Assembly: GCA_958298945.1 (NCBI GenBank)
Contig: OY282609.1
Span: forward strand, 37,979,212-38,043,211
Direction: 5' to 3'
Length of the DNA stretch: 64,000 bases
Origin: Atherix ibis
Lineage: Eukaryota; Arthropoda; Insecta; Diptera; Athericidae
Shown here: one piece after another, positions 47,885 to 56,419 of the stretch
Layout of the letters: the number at the start of each line of letters is the position of its first letter
Position numbering within the stretch: position 1 is the first letter of the stretch
Position numbers and translations under genes: made by a program
The notes under the pieces: generated by a model
Database searches by the model: none
What the model saw: only the letters and a program-made list of their open reading frames with translations
Told to the model about the DNA's origin: nothing

Positions 47885-49460
47885 ATTTTTTTTTATCTGG
47901 AACTACTATTTTATTGTAACAAGCAGATTTACATAACATTTTAATTAACAATCTTATGTATCATGAAGTGGGAGTAAACACCCAACGGCGTTTCTCCAAC
48001 TAATGGCAGTTAGATTCCTCTAGAAAATCTCTAGGCCATTGTCTCTTAAGTCTCCGATGAGTGTTTCCGAGGAGGGCATACAGGACTATTCTCTTACAAG
48101 TGGATTATGATGGAAGGATAAACGGGAGTGAAATTTTTGATAGCGGGAAATTCACAGGTCCTGAACAAAGGACTTTATCATATTGTGGAATCATGTTGCT
48201 ATTAAGGTATAAAGGGGTGGGTTTCCCTTGACAAAGAGAGAAAGTAATGTGAGCACTCTTCTATTCATTTACCTTCACTCACCATCTCTTAAAACAGGAT
48301 TGAAGGTTGTATATATGGTATTGTAAATTGTTGGAAGCTATGTCAGGATTTATATGGGTAGCAAGTATAGCCGTATCGTCTGCATAAGTAGCAATGATAG
48401 TATTAGGATCAGCTGGTATGTCATGGGTATAAATATTACAATATATTAAATGGGACCAATCATATTGCCTTGGGGGACTCCGGCTAAAATAGGATATATT
48501 TCCGAGGATTCTGAGTTAATTGCAACTTGCAAATGTGGTTGGGAGAGATATGAATTTATGATAAGGTAGTATGTTGAAGAACGAAAGCTGTTGAGTTTCC
48601 AGAGGAGTTCAGGATGCCACACACGATCAAAAGCTTGGTAGATATCTAAAAATACCCCTGGGCAATACTCTTTCTTCTCAAGAGAGGATGCAATGTGATC
48701 AACCATGCGTTGGCATTGCTGGATAGTGGACTTTTCAGATCGGAAGCCAAATTCGTGATCAGGAATAATTTTTTCATTAACTAGGATTGGGTAAAGTTGT
48801 TTTAATTGGAGTTTTTCAAAAATCTTACCAAGAATTGGTAAGAGGCTGATAGGTCTATAGGTAGAAGGAGAATTAATGGGATTATTTGGTTTAGGAATCA
48901 TTTTAATGACAGAAAATTTCCAGAGTAAGGAAAACTAGGTTGTCTGCAGGACACCATTTAAAATGTATGTAATTAAAACTAAAGCTTTTCAGAAAATTTG
49001 CTTCAGAATAAGAGCTGTTATTAGATCATAACCAGGAGCTTTTTTATTGGGAAGGCGCAGAATATTAGATTTAATTTCCGAGGGTTTAACATTTTTGGGA
49101 GGAATACTCATAGGGACTGGGAACGTTATTTTTTCGATGATTTTATTAGTATGTGATTTGTCTTCTATATCATCATATGGAGCAAAGTATTTACCAAATG
49201 TTTAGCAAATACTTCGGCTTTTTCTTTGTCTGTTTTTGCCCAGTTACCGTTATTTTGTTTCAGTGGGTGTGATGTTCTTTTGAATGACAGTATTCGTCTA
49301 GTGGCTTCCCATAAAGAAATATTGTCACTAAGTGATATTGTATAAATTTCATGCCGTTCATTATAGTGCTTTCTACTTGAAGATATCAGGTCGTTTTGAA
49401 CTAGAAGTTGGCCAGTATGTTGGATTTGGTGGGGAAGTTATTTGGTATGTGTGAGGGATA
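47885..49460 (-). mobile_element. Jockey-clade LINE relic, copy B
   Basis: Minus-strand order: an endonuclease scrap near 49460-49390 (HTYQITSPPNPTYWPTSSS KRPDI, the P-T-Y-W-P block); a deletion; the EN-RT linker (about 49390-49200); RT fingers and palm in frame 48901-48446. After a break comes the catalytic YADDTAILATH, with YADD intact at 48375-48386. Then about 300 bp present in copy A is missing (between about 48160 and 48155), followed by the 3' end, with a T-run on plus at 47885-47894. Copies A and B share their 3' untranslated sequence almost base for base, so they belong to one subfamily. The segment 49460-49550 beyond the endonuclease is not recognised. Confidence 0.85.
48446..48901 (-). 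pseudogene. Jockey-type RT fingers and palm, 151 codons
   Basis: The open frame starts at an internal Met (MIPKPNNPINSPSTYRPISL). It continues LLPILGKIFEKLQLKQLYPI, FGFRSEKSTIQQCQRMVDHI and CPGVFLDIYQAFDRVWHPEL. The last holds the first catalytic aspartate in F-L-D, followed by A-F-D. It then reads LLWKLNSFRSSTYYLIINSY, LSQPHLQVAINS and ILAGVPQGNMIGPI, where the usual S-I-L-G-P is altered. The second catalytic motif (YADD) lies just beyond in a shifted frame. These are RT motifs 1 to 4 in the right order and spacing for jockey ORF2, which copies the element RNA at a nicked target. It is the most complete RT core in the window. Confidence 0.85.
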
Positions 49461-49559
49461 GAGATTCTTGAACACATGTTAATGCGTCCGTCATGTAGAA
49501 GAATGTCCATTTCTTGGCGATGGAATTCAATCCATTTGCGGACTGTAAATTTAAATAAA

Positions 49560-51330
49560 AATTGGAACTCTTCATAGGCTATGCAGTAATTCCTTTTGTT
49601 CTTTTCATTATTTAACCATTTTTAAGTGCATAAGTTACGTAAATTTCAAAACAATAAATTTTAATGAATTCATAATTTATCTTATAATTTTTGTAGAATT
49701 TATTTCAAATGCAATATACTCGTATTTGACAGAAATTATATGTAAGGTCCTTCTTATATTAGTAATACATTTTTAAATTTGTAGAATAATTCAAAAATAT
49801 ATTCCTAATATAAGAAAAAACTATACTTAATTGGTGTAATTATTTCACTTTAAATGGTTTCGTTACCTTTTTATTTTGGTTATTGTTTGAAGTAAACTAA
49901 TAGTTTTCTTGTTTTATAATTAAAAATAATATAAATCAGTTTTATTTATATTTTTAAGTAGGTATAATTATAAGTTTAATTCAATGTTAATTGTAAATTT
50001 CTTTCACTCTAATTTTAAAATGAAAAATGACTATTTTTTAGCAAATTTATTTATTTTATATTGGATCAATTATAAACTAGAATTTGTTACATTTTTTATT
50101 CTTGCTTTAAGTATCCAAACATCGAACAATTAATTTTTCTAATCTTGTTAACATTTTATAAAAAATTGTATTGAACTATTTCGAGTACATGTTGTATACC
50201 TAAATTAGCAATTATTCTTCGGTCTTGTAAACCAACGAACAAAAGAGTTCTTCACAACAATACAATACTTTATAACTTAAATAGTCAAAATCAATTTGAT
50301 CCTTGAACTTCTTTCGTATTTAAGTATTTTCCATTCTTCAAGTTCAAGATGCTGCTAAAATTGTTGACTTTATATAACATTTATATAAAAATATAATAAA
50401 TTTTATCAATCAAATATAAAAGTAGCTTTTGTATTTGACTTATACATCTCAATAAGTAAATTCTATTCGTATTATTCTTCATAGCTCTTGTAATAAAAGA
50501 ATTTCTGTTCAATAAAAAGGAGATGTTCTTGATTGAAATTTGCGATGAGTGCTTTCGTCCTACTATTGTGAGATGCTCTTAGTATTGCTAATATAGAAAT
50601 CTCCAAATCTATTATTATTTACATGCAGCTTAAATTACTAAGAAAAAAATTGTGTATAGAAATTTTGCAGTTTAGAAACATACAACTACAATATTTCTTA
50701 TTACATAGCACATTTGTTATTAAACCGTGTACGTATACGAGTACTTTTAAGCACGTAGTTCTTGTTCAGTACCTAAACTTGTTGTTTTAAATGTATTCAA
50801 AGTAAACTAAATGTAATATTTCCTGACATTTATTGATTGATATTTGCTGTATATTTCCAAATGTTTAAATTTAGTTCTTTTAGTTTTCAAATATGATTCA
50901 TGTTTGATGAACAGAGTTGACATTCATGGTAATCTTATTTTACACACTCAAAAAATATTGCAAATTTTTTTAATGAAAGATTAGTATAATTTCGTACATA
51001 CTAATAGCGTTTCTTGTAATGTTTTTATTTAAGAAATGGTTTTAATATTTAAACTGGTTTAATGTTACTATATGTTATATATTCTATATAATTTTTCTTA
51101 ATATTCTAGATTTTTCTGTAATTTAAATGATTATTAATAAATTTATTTCTAGTATTTTTAACCAAAGAATATATTGTACTAATTATTAGCAGTTCCATTT
51201 TTTTAATGATGTTCATTTTATAAAGAGTAAACCAACATGGCTTGACAGTTTCTAAAAATTTGGAACTTTGGGATTTTATTTCATTCACATTTTGTGTTTT
51301 GCAGTTTATAAAGAATTTGAAAAAATTTTA
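49560..51330. other. AT-rich non-coding DNA
   Basis: No gene, RNA or long repeat recognised. The minus-strand frame 51106-51288 has no motif. Confidence 0.55.
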
Positions 51331-51333
51331 TAA

Positions 51334-52170
51334 TGGCTACATATTTAAGCCAAGAACAGGATTTTTAACGATATATTATTACAACTCAGAAAGAATACCA
51401 TCAGCATTTTAATGCTGCAACAGCTCCAAGTCCAAATATGATTAAGAACCATTTTGAAGAGCAAGGGGTATTAATTAATCAGCCACGACCAAATGTTTAT
51501 CGACCTATTCGCAATGAAGCAACTGTGCGTGAATAAAATGTGAGTTTCAAAGGTAAGTCACCTGGGTCAACTCGTCGAAGTGCTCTTTCTTAGACTTCTC
51601 CAGAGCATCGCCAAGACAGATTTTAAAATCTGAAGATTTTTTCATGCAAAATTCAATTGATCCAAGAATTACTAACACCAGATACAGGACAAATCCTTAA
51701 ATATGCCAATAGATTCGAAAATCTAGCCACAGAAAATTACAAATTTGTAAACAACCTTTTTATGAGCTATAAAGCTAATTTTCACGCAAATGTCGAATTT
51801 GGGATACGGAGAATCCGAGAGCGTTGCATCAGCGCCAACTAAATTCTCATATATGGAGTCCATATATGGACTGTAGTATTATGGCTGATAGAATCAGAGG
51901 ACCATATATTTTTGAAGATGATGGGGCGATTTCCGTAACAGTAATTTTTTTCATCCGGTAGTTCAGAATTGGTTTCCAGCAGGATGGCAACACAGCGTAC
52001 ACTGCGAAGGCGAAAACAAAGATTTTTCTAGAACTTTTCGGCGAACGAATTAATCCGAAAAATTCAGATTTCTGTTGGGCTTTCCATTCCCCAGTTTTGA
52101 CGACGCCTGATTTATTTTTGTATGGCTACTTAAAGGAGCGGTTAGAACAAATAAAAAAAAACTATTTAAA
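51334..52170 (+). mobile_element. DD41D-type transposase relic, nearly full length
   Basis: Same subfamily as 30076-31037. The start at 51334 (MATYLSQEQDF, stop) is followed by an EYHQHFNAATAPSPNMIKNH segment, FEEQGVLINQPRPNVYRPIR, and then a degraded linker. The frame 51657-51842 reads IQELLTPDTGQILKYANRFE and NLFMSYKANFHANVEF. The last is the first catalytic motif S-D-E-A-x-F, with D-E changed to Y-K (51768-51773). A shifted frame gives DTENPRALHQRQLNSHIW and RIRGPYIFEDDGAISVTV. Then, from about 51975, FQQDGNTAYTAKAKTKIFL and PVLTTPDLFLYGYLKERLE keep the second and third aspartates. They are 41 residues apart by my count, confirming DD41D. The C-terminus and 3' repeat are lost. Confidence 0.75.
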
Positions 52171-52189
52171 CAATTCTCATATTTTAAAA

Positions 52190-53160
52190 TGAAAAAAATT
52201 CCTACAAGGTAAACATACTATTGTAGACTAAATCTACAATAGAAATTAATAAGTAAATAAAATCTTTTACAAATCAAATTTAATAAATCTGCTTAACATA
52301 AAATCTCAATTTTCCCAGCAAATTCATATTAACTTATATTTATAAATTTACCGTAATTATGTCTTCTCCTTCACTCTAACCTAAATAAAATTTAAATTAT
52401 TTCTCAATAAATGATAGTATAAGTCAATATCTATAAATGCTAAATCAAATTAGCATAATTGGATTTTGTTAAAAATTACTTCTGGCTACTAATTTAGAAT
52501 TGAACTTTGCATATTGACGTTCATCTATTGAATTATTTCTCTCATATTTAATGGATTTTTCCGTTCACCGGGTTTATTTGCAAAATCATTCTTATAATTT
52601 TTCTTTATTGTTATTAATAATTAATAATAAAATGTAAAGGTTTCATGAATATAAATAAAATTATTAAAGTTTAAATAATTAATTTTAGAAATCTTTCTTA
52701 GTCGTAAAATTTAAAAATTTATGTGTAGATATAATGTTTGCAAATTGCCAATAATACCTAAACTTCACTATATAATAATACGAATTCTACTAGTTCAATA
52801 ATTATTGTAATTAATTCAAATATACGTCATTGTGAAAAAATGTCAAATTTAATAAAAACCGCATCAATAAATATAAAAAAAATTATTGCGATAATGGTGC
52901 AACATCGTACAAGTTCTTAAATATGTACAAATATTTCATGAAAAACTCTTAAAACAAACATGATTAGTTTAATGTAAAATTGAATATCACGATTTTGGTT
53001 TAATTTGTCTGAGCTCTAATAGGTATTTAATACCTGTAAAGAGTTGCACAGTGGTGACTACAGTATTAGCATACTCATTCTGAATGGAATAATTTCAAAT
53101 AAATTTTTTCGCATATCTGCAAGTTAACATAAATCTTACAACTTTGCAATTTTTAATTAT
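52190..53160. other. AT-rich non-coding DNA
   Basis: No coding or repeat feature recognised. Confidence 0.5.
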
Positions 53161-53164
53161 TCAT

Positions 53165-53305
53165 TTAAGATAACGCGTGTAGTTTTTCACGAAGACAGGC
53201 CATCAAGTTTTCTTTTCCGGGCATTATTTTTTTAGCAATGTCACCGCTATTAAAAACATCTTGCATCTTGAAGCGTCGAATTTTAGTATTGACAAATACC
53301 TTTTT
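53165..53305 (-). CDS. Unassigned 46-codon coding-like segment ending in a stop
   Basis: The open frame on the minus strand reads KKKVFVNTKIRRFKMQDVFN, then SGDIAKKIMPGKENLMACLR and EKLHALS, stop. Its composition is balanced (Gly, Asp, Met, Cys, Arg), unlike chance frames in this AT-rich DNA, and the local GC content rises over the frame. A stop precedes it directly, and an internal Met lies at residue 15. It could be a terminal exon of a host gene, an exon of a DNA transposon, or a chance survivor. I do not recognise the family. Confidence 0.3.
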   Translation of the reverse strand, partial: KKVFVNTKIRRFKMQDVFNSGDIAKKIMPGKENLMACLREKLHALS

Positions 53306-53575
53306 TTAAACAAAGGAATAAAGCTTTTACTTTGTATAAATTAAAGTTGTATTTATTGATATGAGCTACGTTTAAGTCTGACTCAACTCCGGTCATACCA
53401 AAAGTTTTAAAATTCTTAATAAGCTAGCTGATTGGAAGTAATAAAAGATCCTGACTTTGCAGAACAGTGTCACAACAGGTAAATTTAGTGCCAGATATTT
53501 AAAGAAAAAAACGTACCCCATCTTTGATAAGATTATAGAAAAGCGGTTCTAGAGAGTTTCACAGTATGCTAAAAG

Positions 53576-53644
53576 ATTCCAGAAAAGCGGTTGTAAAGAG
53601 CTTTAGAGTATTCAAGAAAATTTGATTCCGAAAAGTTCTAGAAG
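53576..53644 (+). promoter_or_regulatory. Heat-shock element array
   Basis: There are perfect TTCnnGAA palindromes at 53577-53584 (TTCCAGAA), 53611-53618 (TTCAAGAA) and 53636-53643 (TTCTAGAA). From 53610 to 53644 seven consecutive pentamers keep strict 5-bp phase (aTTCa aGAAa aTTTg aTTCc gAAAa gTTCt aGAAg), five of them exact nTTCn/nGAAn. Another near match, TTCTAGAG, is at 53547-53554. This is the binding pattern of trimeric heat-shock factor, placed about 10 bp upstream of the TATA box, as in insect hsp promoters. Confidence 0.75.
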
Positions 53645-53654
53645 CACGCCAGAG

Positions 53655-53662
53655 TATAAAAA
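53655..53662 (+). promoter_or_regulatory. TATA box (TATAAAAA)
   Basis: It lies directly downstream of the heat-shock array in a GC-rich context (CCAGAG-TATAAAAA-CGAGCG). Initiation would be expected about 25-35 bp downstream, near 53682-53695. Confidence 0.65.
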
Positions 53663-54139
53663 CGAGCGTTGCACGCCAGCGAGTGAGCTTTATCTGAACA
53701 GTGATTGAAGAACGGCTGGTTAAAGTCGGGAACTATTAGTGCAAACGATGAAAAAAAGTCGGAAAGTATCGACGAAAAACACTATTTGAGGGAGCGTCGG
53801 ATGAAGCTAGATCAGAGAAATATAGTGTTAAGTGCAAAAACAGCGACCAGATTCGATCATCCTAAATAAACAAACACGTATGAACTATTTGTGAAACATA
53901 ACTTAGTCAAATAAAGGAAATGCTTAATAAATCAAAACAGTCTTTTACTCTATTTATTGAATCTAGGTAAGTTTGTAACATTTTTGCGAGAATTTAAAAT
54001 AAAATATTCTTGCCAAAACTGAATGAACAAAAAATTGTTGACTAACTTTACGGACAACTATTCTTTTACCCTGCAAAGTTGACGAATATATATTTACAAA
54101 AATTCTGGTGCAAGACTAATTAAAATAATCATGATATAA

Positions 54140-54304
54140 GACTTAGTGGAATTGACAGATGCTACCGTTAACGACGATGGAGCGACCGTTGCTATTATCC
54201 AGCGCGTCGGTGACCGTTTCTGTGAAGCGGCATACGGTATTTTTCCTCTTAGAGCAGCGTCGTATCATATCGAACTTTGGCCATCAAAGTTACCATTGAA
54301 ATAG
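54140..54304 (+). CDS. Unassigned 54-codon coding-like segment
   Basis: The open frame reads DLVELTDATVNDDGATVAII, QRVGDRFCEAAYGIFPLRAA and SYHIELWPSKLPLK, stop. GC content rises sharply over it and codon composition is that of a real protein. A short likeness to the T-N-D-G-A-T-I stretch of TCP-1-type chaperonins is too small to use. It may be a scrap of retroelement gag/pol behind the LTR or an exon. Stop codons bound both ends; no intact start is seen. Confidence 0.35.
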   Translation, partial: DLVELTDATVNDDGATVAIIQRVGDRFCEAAYGIFPLRAASYHIELWPSKLPLK

Positions 54305-54578
54305 CAGTCACTGTTAATGCTCAAAATAGAAAAACGTATAAAACATTTTTATTTATACTGATTTGCTCCCTGCAATCAATGACATGATGGGTGTAAAGAG
54401 CAACACGGTTTTGGACCACATTTGGTAGCTTTTTATTAAAAATAAACATATACGACTTCGTTGTCTGTACTCCAACAACTAATATTTACGGTCAAGCTTA
54501 TCATGACTCAGCTGTTTACCAATTGGCAAACTAAGAGTTGTGGAGAAACCAGCAATACCTTTCTGTCAAAACACTGGA

Positions 54579-54675
54579 ATCGCACTTTTCGTCTTATTTA
54601 TTCGGAAATCAATCCTAATTTCTAGCTAAGCAAATTGCATCGCACTTTTCGGCTTATTTATTCGGAAATCAATCC
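54579..54675. repeat. 37-bp direct repeat, 60-bp period
   Basis: The sequence beginning ATCGCACTTTTCG(T/G)CTTATT occurs at 54579-54615 and 54639-54675 with one difference. The 23-bp spacer holds TTTCTAGCTAAGCAAATTGC. Confidence 0.9.
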
Positions 54676-54699
54676 GTATTACCACGATTAGAATTGGTA

Positions 54700-55165
54700 A
54701 TACTGTGCCTGCACACAACTTCCTATTTAATAACCTTCAATTTCACATCAGCAAAAACTGCGAACTTCCACTTATAATTTTATATAGCCTCAGGAACTTG
54801 TCTTTGATTTTTTTCTCTGTTAGGATTCCTTCTATGTCAGTGCTACTTGCCCCTTCCGCTTTATTCCTAAATCCTTTTTAAAAACACATAAACCACCTAG
54901 GTCTTATTAATAAAATATAAACTTAACTCTTATTTCTACCTACCTAACTGTTACATCTTATAAACTTATTGCACTAAATAATTTTGCTAATCCGTTCACG
55001 TATGACATACCTGACGATCTCTAGTGGCGCCATATGGCCTTCAAGGTTGTGGTACTGAAGCAGTGACATCTAACCTATGTTCATGGGATACCTTCTACAA
55101 AACCAACGAACAGGACTTGGTGGATCTAACCAATCCCGTTATCATTTTAAATAACATAAATAACT
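54700..55165. other. No gene seen; moderately GC-rich
   Basis: Contains CTAGTGGCGCCATATGGCC near 55020, but no coding similarity was recognised. Probably eroded transposon sequence. Confidence 0.35.
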
Positions 55166-55171
55166 AATTAT

Positions 55172-55384
55172 GGGGCAGCTCGATAGCACTGTCGTTAGCG
55201 TGCTGGACTACCATCCAAGGGGTTGTGATTTCAAATCCCTCTGAGGTATATTCCTACGCTAATTCCCAAAAACCCATTTACTTTCCATTCTGCTTTAATA
55301 GGCAAAATGGACTTTGACGACGTTTCGCTTACAATTCAGATTACAGTGTTAATGTCAGTTGAAATGAAACAAAAAAACAAATAA
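55172..55384 (+). mobile_element. tRNA-derived SINE-like unit
   Basis: The first about 75 bp resemble a tRNA: GGGGCAGCTCGATAGCACTG with an A-box-like TAGCACTGTCG, an anticodon-arm-like GCTGGACTACCATCCAAG, and a B-box-like ATTTCAAATCC (matches GGTTCRANTCC at 9 of 11 positions) near 55228-55238. The acceptor and T stems pair poorly, so it is not a functional tRNA gene. An unrelated body follows, ending in an A-rich tail (AAACAAAAAAACAAATAA, about 55367-55384). A tRNA-like head with an internal RNA polymerase III promoter, body and A-rich tail is the standard SINE layout, and such units are moved by LINE enzymes. Only one copy is in the window, so family status rests on structure alone. Confidence 0.55.
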
Positions 55385-55599
55385 TTTTATTCAAATGTGG
55401 GTTTCGTTAAAGTAGTTTTATAAATAACTTTTTTTTGGCAATTTATTAAATAAATAAAATCCTGTTATTGTCACAGAAATTATTTTATACATCTTATAAA
55501 TCTTTTAGATAAATTGGGGTTTTAATCATCCTGAAATAATAATATATATTTTTGGAGTTTTATTCCAATTAAAAGTCATAAATACAAAAATAGTTTGCA

Positions 55600-56405
55600 C
55601 TCATATATACTCCACTCACAACCACACTATCAATATTCACCACGATTCCACATGCACCTAATTCACGTAAATCCCGGTACAGGCCATACTCAATCAGAAG
55701 GTGCTTGGCACTCTCCTCCGCTCCCCATAAGGGCATCTAGCCTCCGCAGCCAGACCACACCTGTACAGGAACCTATTCATACTGCCGTGACGCATGAGTA
55801 AATACCCAAGCTACAGACCAAACTCAAATCCATACGCAGATGCAAAATACACATCCGAAATGAACATGTGCGTCCATATGCCATGCACACTCTCATCCCA
55901 TCGACGTTGCCAAATTTCACACATTCTATTCAGGACCAGTACACGCCCCTGGCGTGGACTAAGATCCTGAACCTCTTCAGTCGTAACCGGACACCCAGCA
56001 AGCGGGATGCCCCGCCGTAGACGGTAGTGTATGCTTCCACACAGCATCTCCAGGTACCATGGAATTTCTCCCATGAAAACCTGCATCGCTTCGGTTGACA
56101 CGGTTCTACATACATTCAAACATGCATACAAAACCAGACGCTGAACTGAATTTATGCCCGTCCTTGCATACTGGTGGCGCATAATGTCAACGACGCATAC
56201 ATTGCACACAGAACAAACAAACTCTTGTACAGGACTTTCACCGCTCTGGATCGAAGTCCCCATTATTTGCAAAATACTCGCACCAGCCTGCCAACCGAAG
56301 CGGTCACACGTCCCCTTAGATGTTGCAAGTCTTTGCAACCTTTACTCCAAGGTATCGTACTTCCCGCGCGTATCCGACTCCGACCGTATATTACTTATAC
56401 AATAA
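55600..56405 (-). mobile_element. R1-clade-like LINE C-terminal fragment
   Basis: Read on minus, a RYLGVKVAKTC-like block near 56365-56330 gives the R/K-Y-L-G-V motif downstream of the RT palm. The open frame 56338-55811 (175 codons) reads NSVQRLVLYACLNVCRTVST and EAMQVFMGEIPWYLEML. This corresponds to the YRTVSTdAL.VlaG.lPl.l block. It continues EIWQRRWDESVHGIWTHMFI SDV, the W-Q.RWd.S..GRWT..lIPdV signature of R1-type ORF2. Further down, about 55800-55700, RHGSMNRFLYRCGLAAEARC and, in a shifted frame, ESAKHLLIEYGLYRDLRELG match the GHG.f..yL...gla....C...E...H.L.EC region. Part of the zinc motif is lost. R1 elements usually sit in 28S rDNA; no rDNA is present here. Confidence 0.75.
55811..56338 (-). 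pseudogene. R1-like ORF2 C-terminal frame, 175 codons
   Basis: The longest open frame in this element. Its first about 45 residues include segments out of register with the family (another frame carries the K-Y-L-G block), so the start Met is not genuine. Residues about 60-170 carry the thumb-to-C-terminal linker described for the element. Base composition is markedly GC-richer than the window, suggesting a fairly recent insertion. It would be part of the protein that carries out target-primed reverse transcription. Confidence 0.7.
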
Positions 56406-56419
56406 GAAATTAACATTTT

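Larger units (their letters stand above)
53468..53980 (+). mobile_element. Probable LTR (5' or solo) carrying a heat-shock promoter
   Basis: The segment starts TGTCACAAC and ends TTTGTAACA, so its ends form an imperfect inverted repeat with TG...CA termini. Inside are a phased heat-shock element array, a TATA box (53655-53662) and a later cluster of AATAAA signals (about 53861, 53912 and 53924), the order U3-R-U5 expected of an LTR. The sequence after it (TTTTTGCGAGAATT) resembles the TGGCGA-type primer-binding site of some Ty3/gypsy elements. No second copy lies in the window and no gag or pol was recognised downstream. The alternative is a cellular heat-shock promoter with an untranslated exon: CTAG|GTAAGT at 53963-53972 is a near-consensus splice donor. 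I favour the LTR slightly. Confidence 0.5.

Noticed and set aside
54140..54304. TCP-1/CCT chaperonin exon
   Set aside because: Only a short D-D-G-A-T stretch is similar; the rest does not follow the chaperonin fold.
55172..55246. A functional tRNA gene
   Set aside because: The stems pair poorly, the B box is imperfect and the sequence runs into a SINE-like body, so it is a tRNA-derived repeat.
53690..56400. Hsp70 or Hsp83/Hsp90 coding gene downstream of the heat-shock promoter
   Set aside because: No frame in the following sequence carries an Hsp70 or Hsp90 signature.
55595..56413. Plus-strand frames over the R1-like fragment
   Set aside because: They are antisense shadows; the family motifs are on minus.
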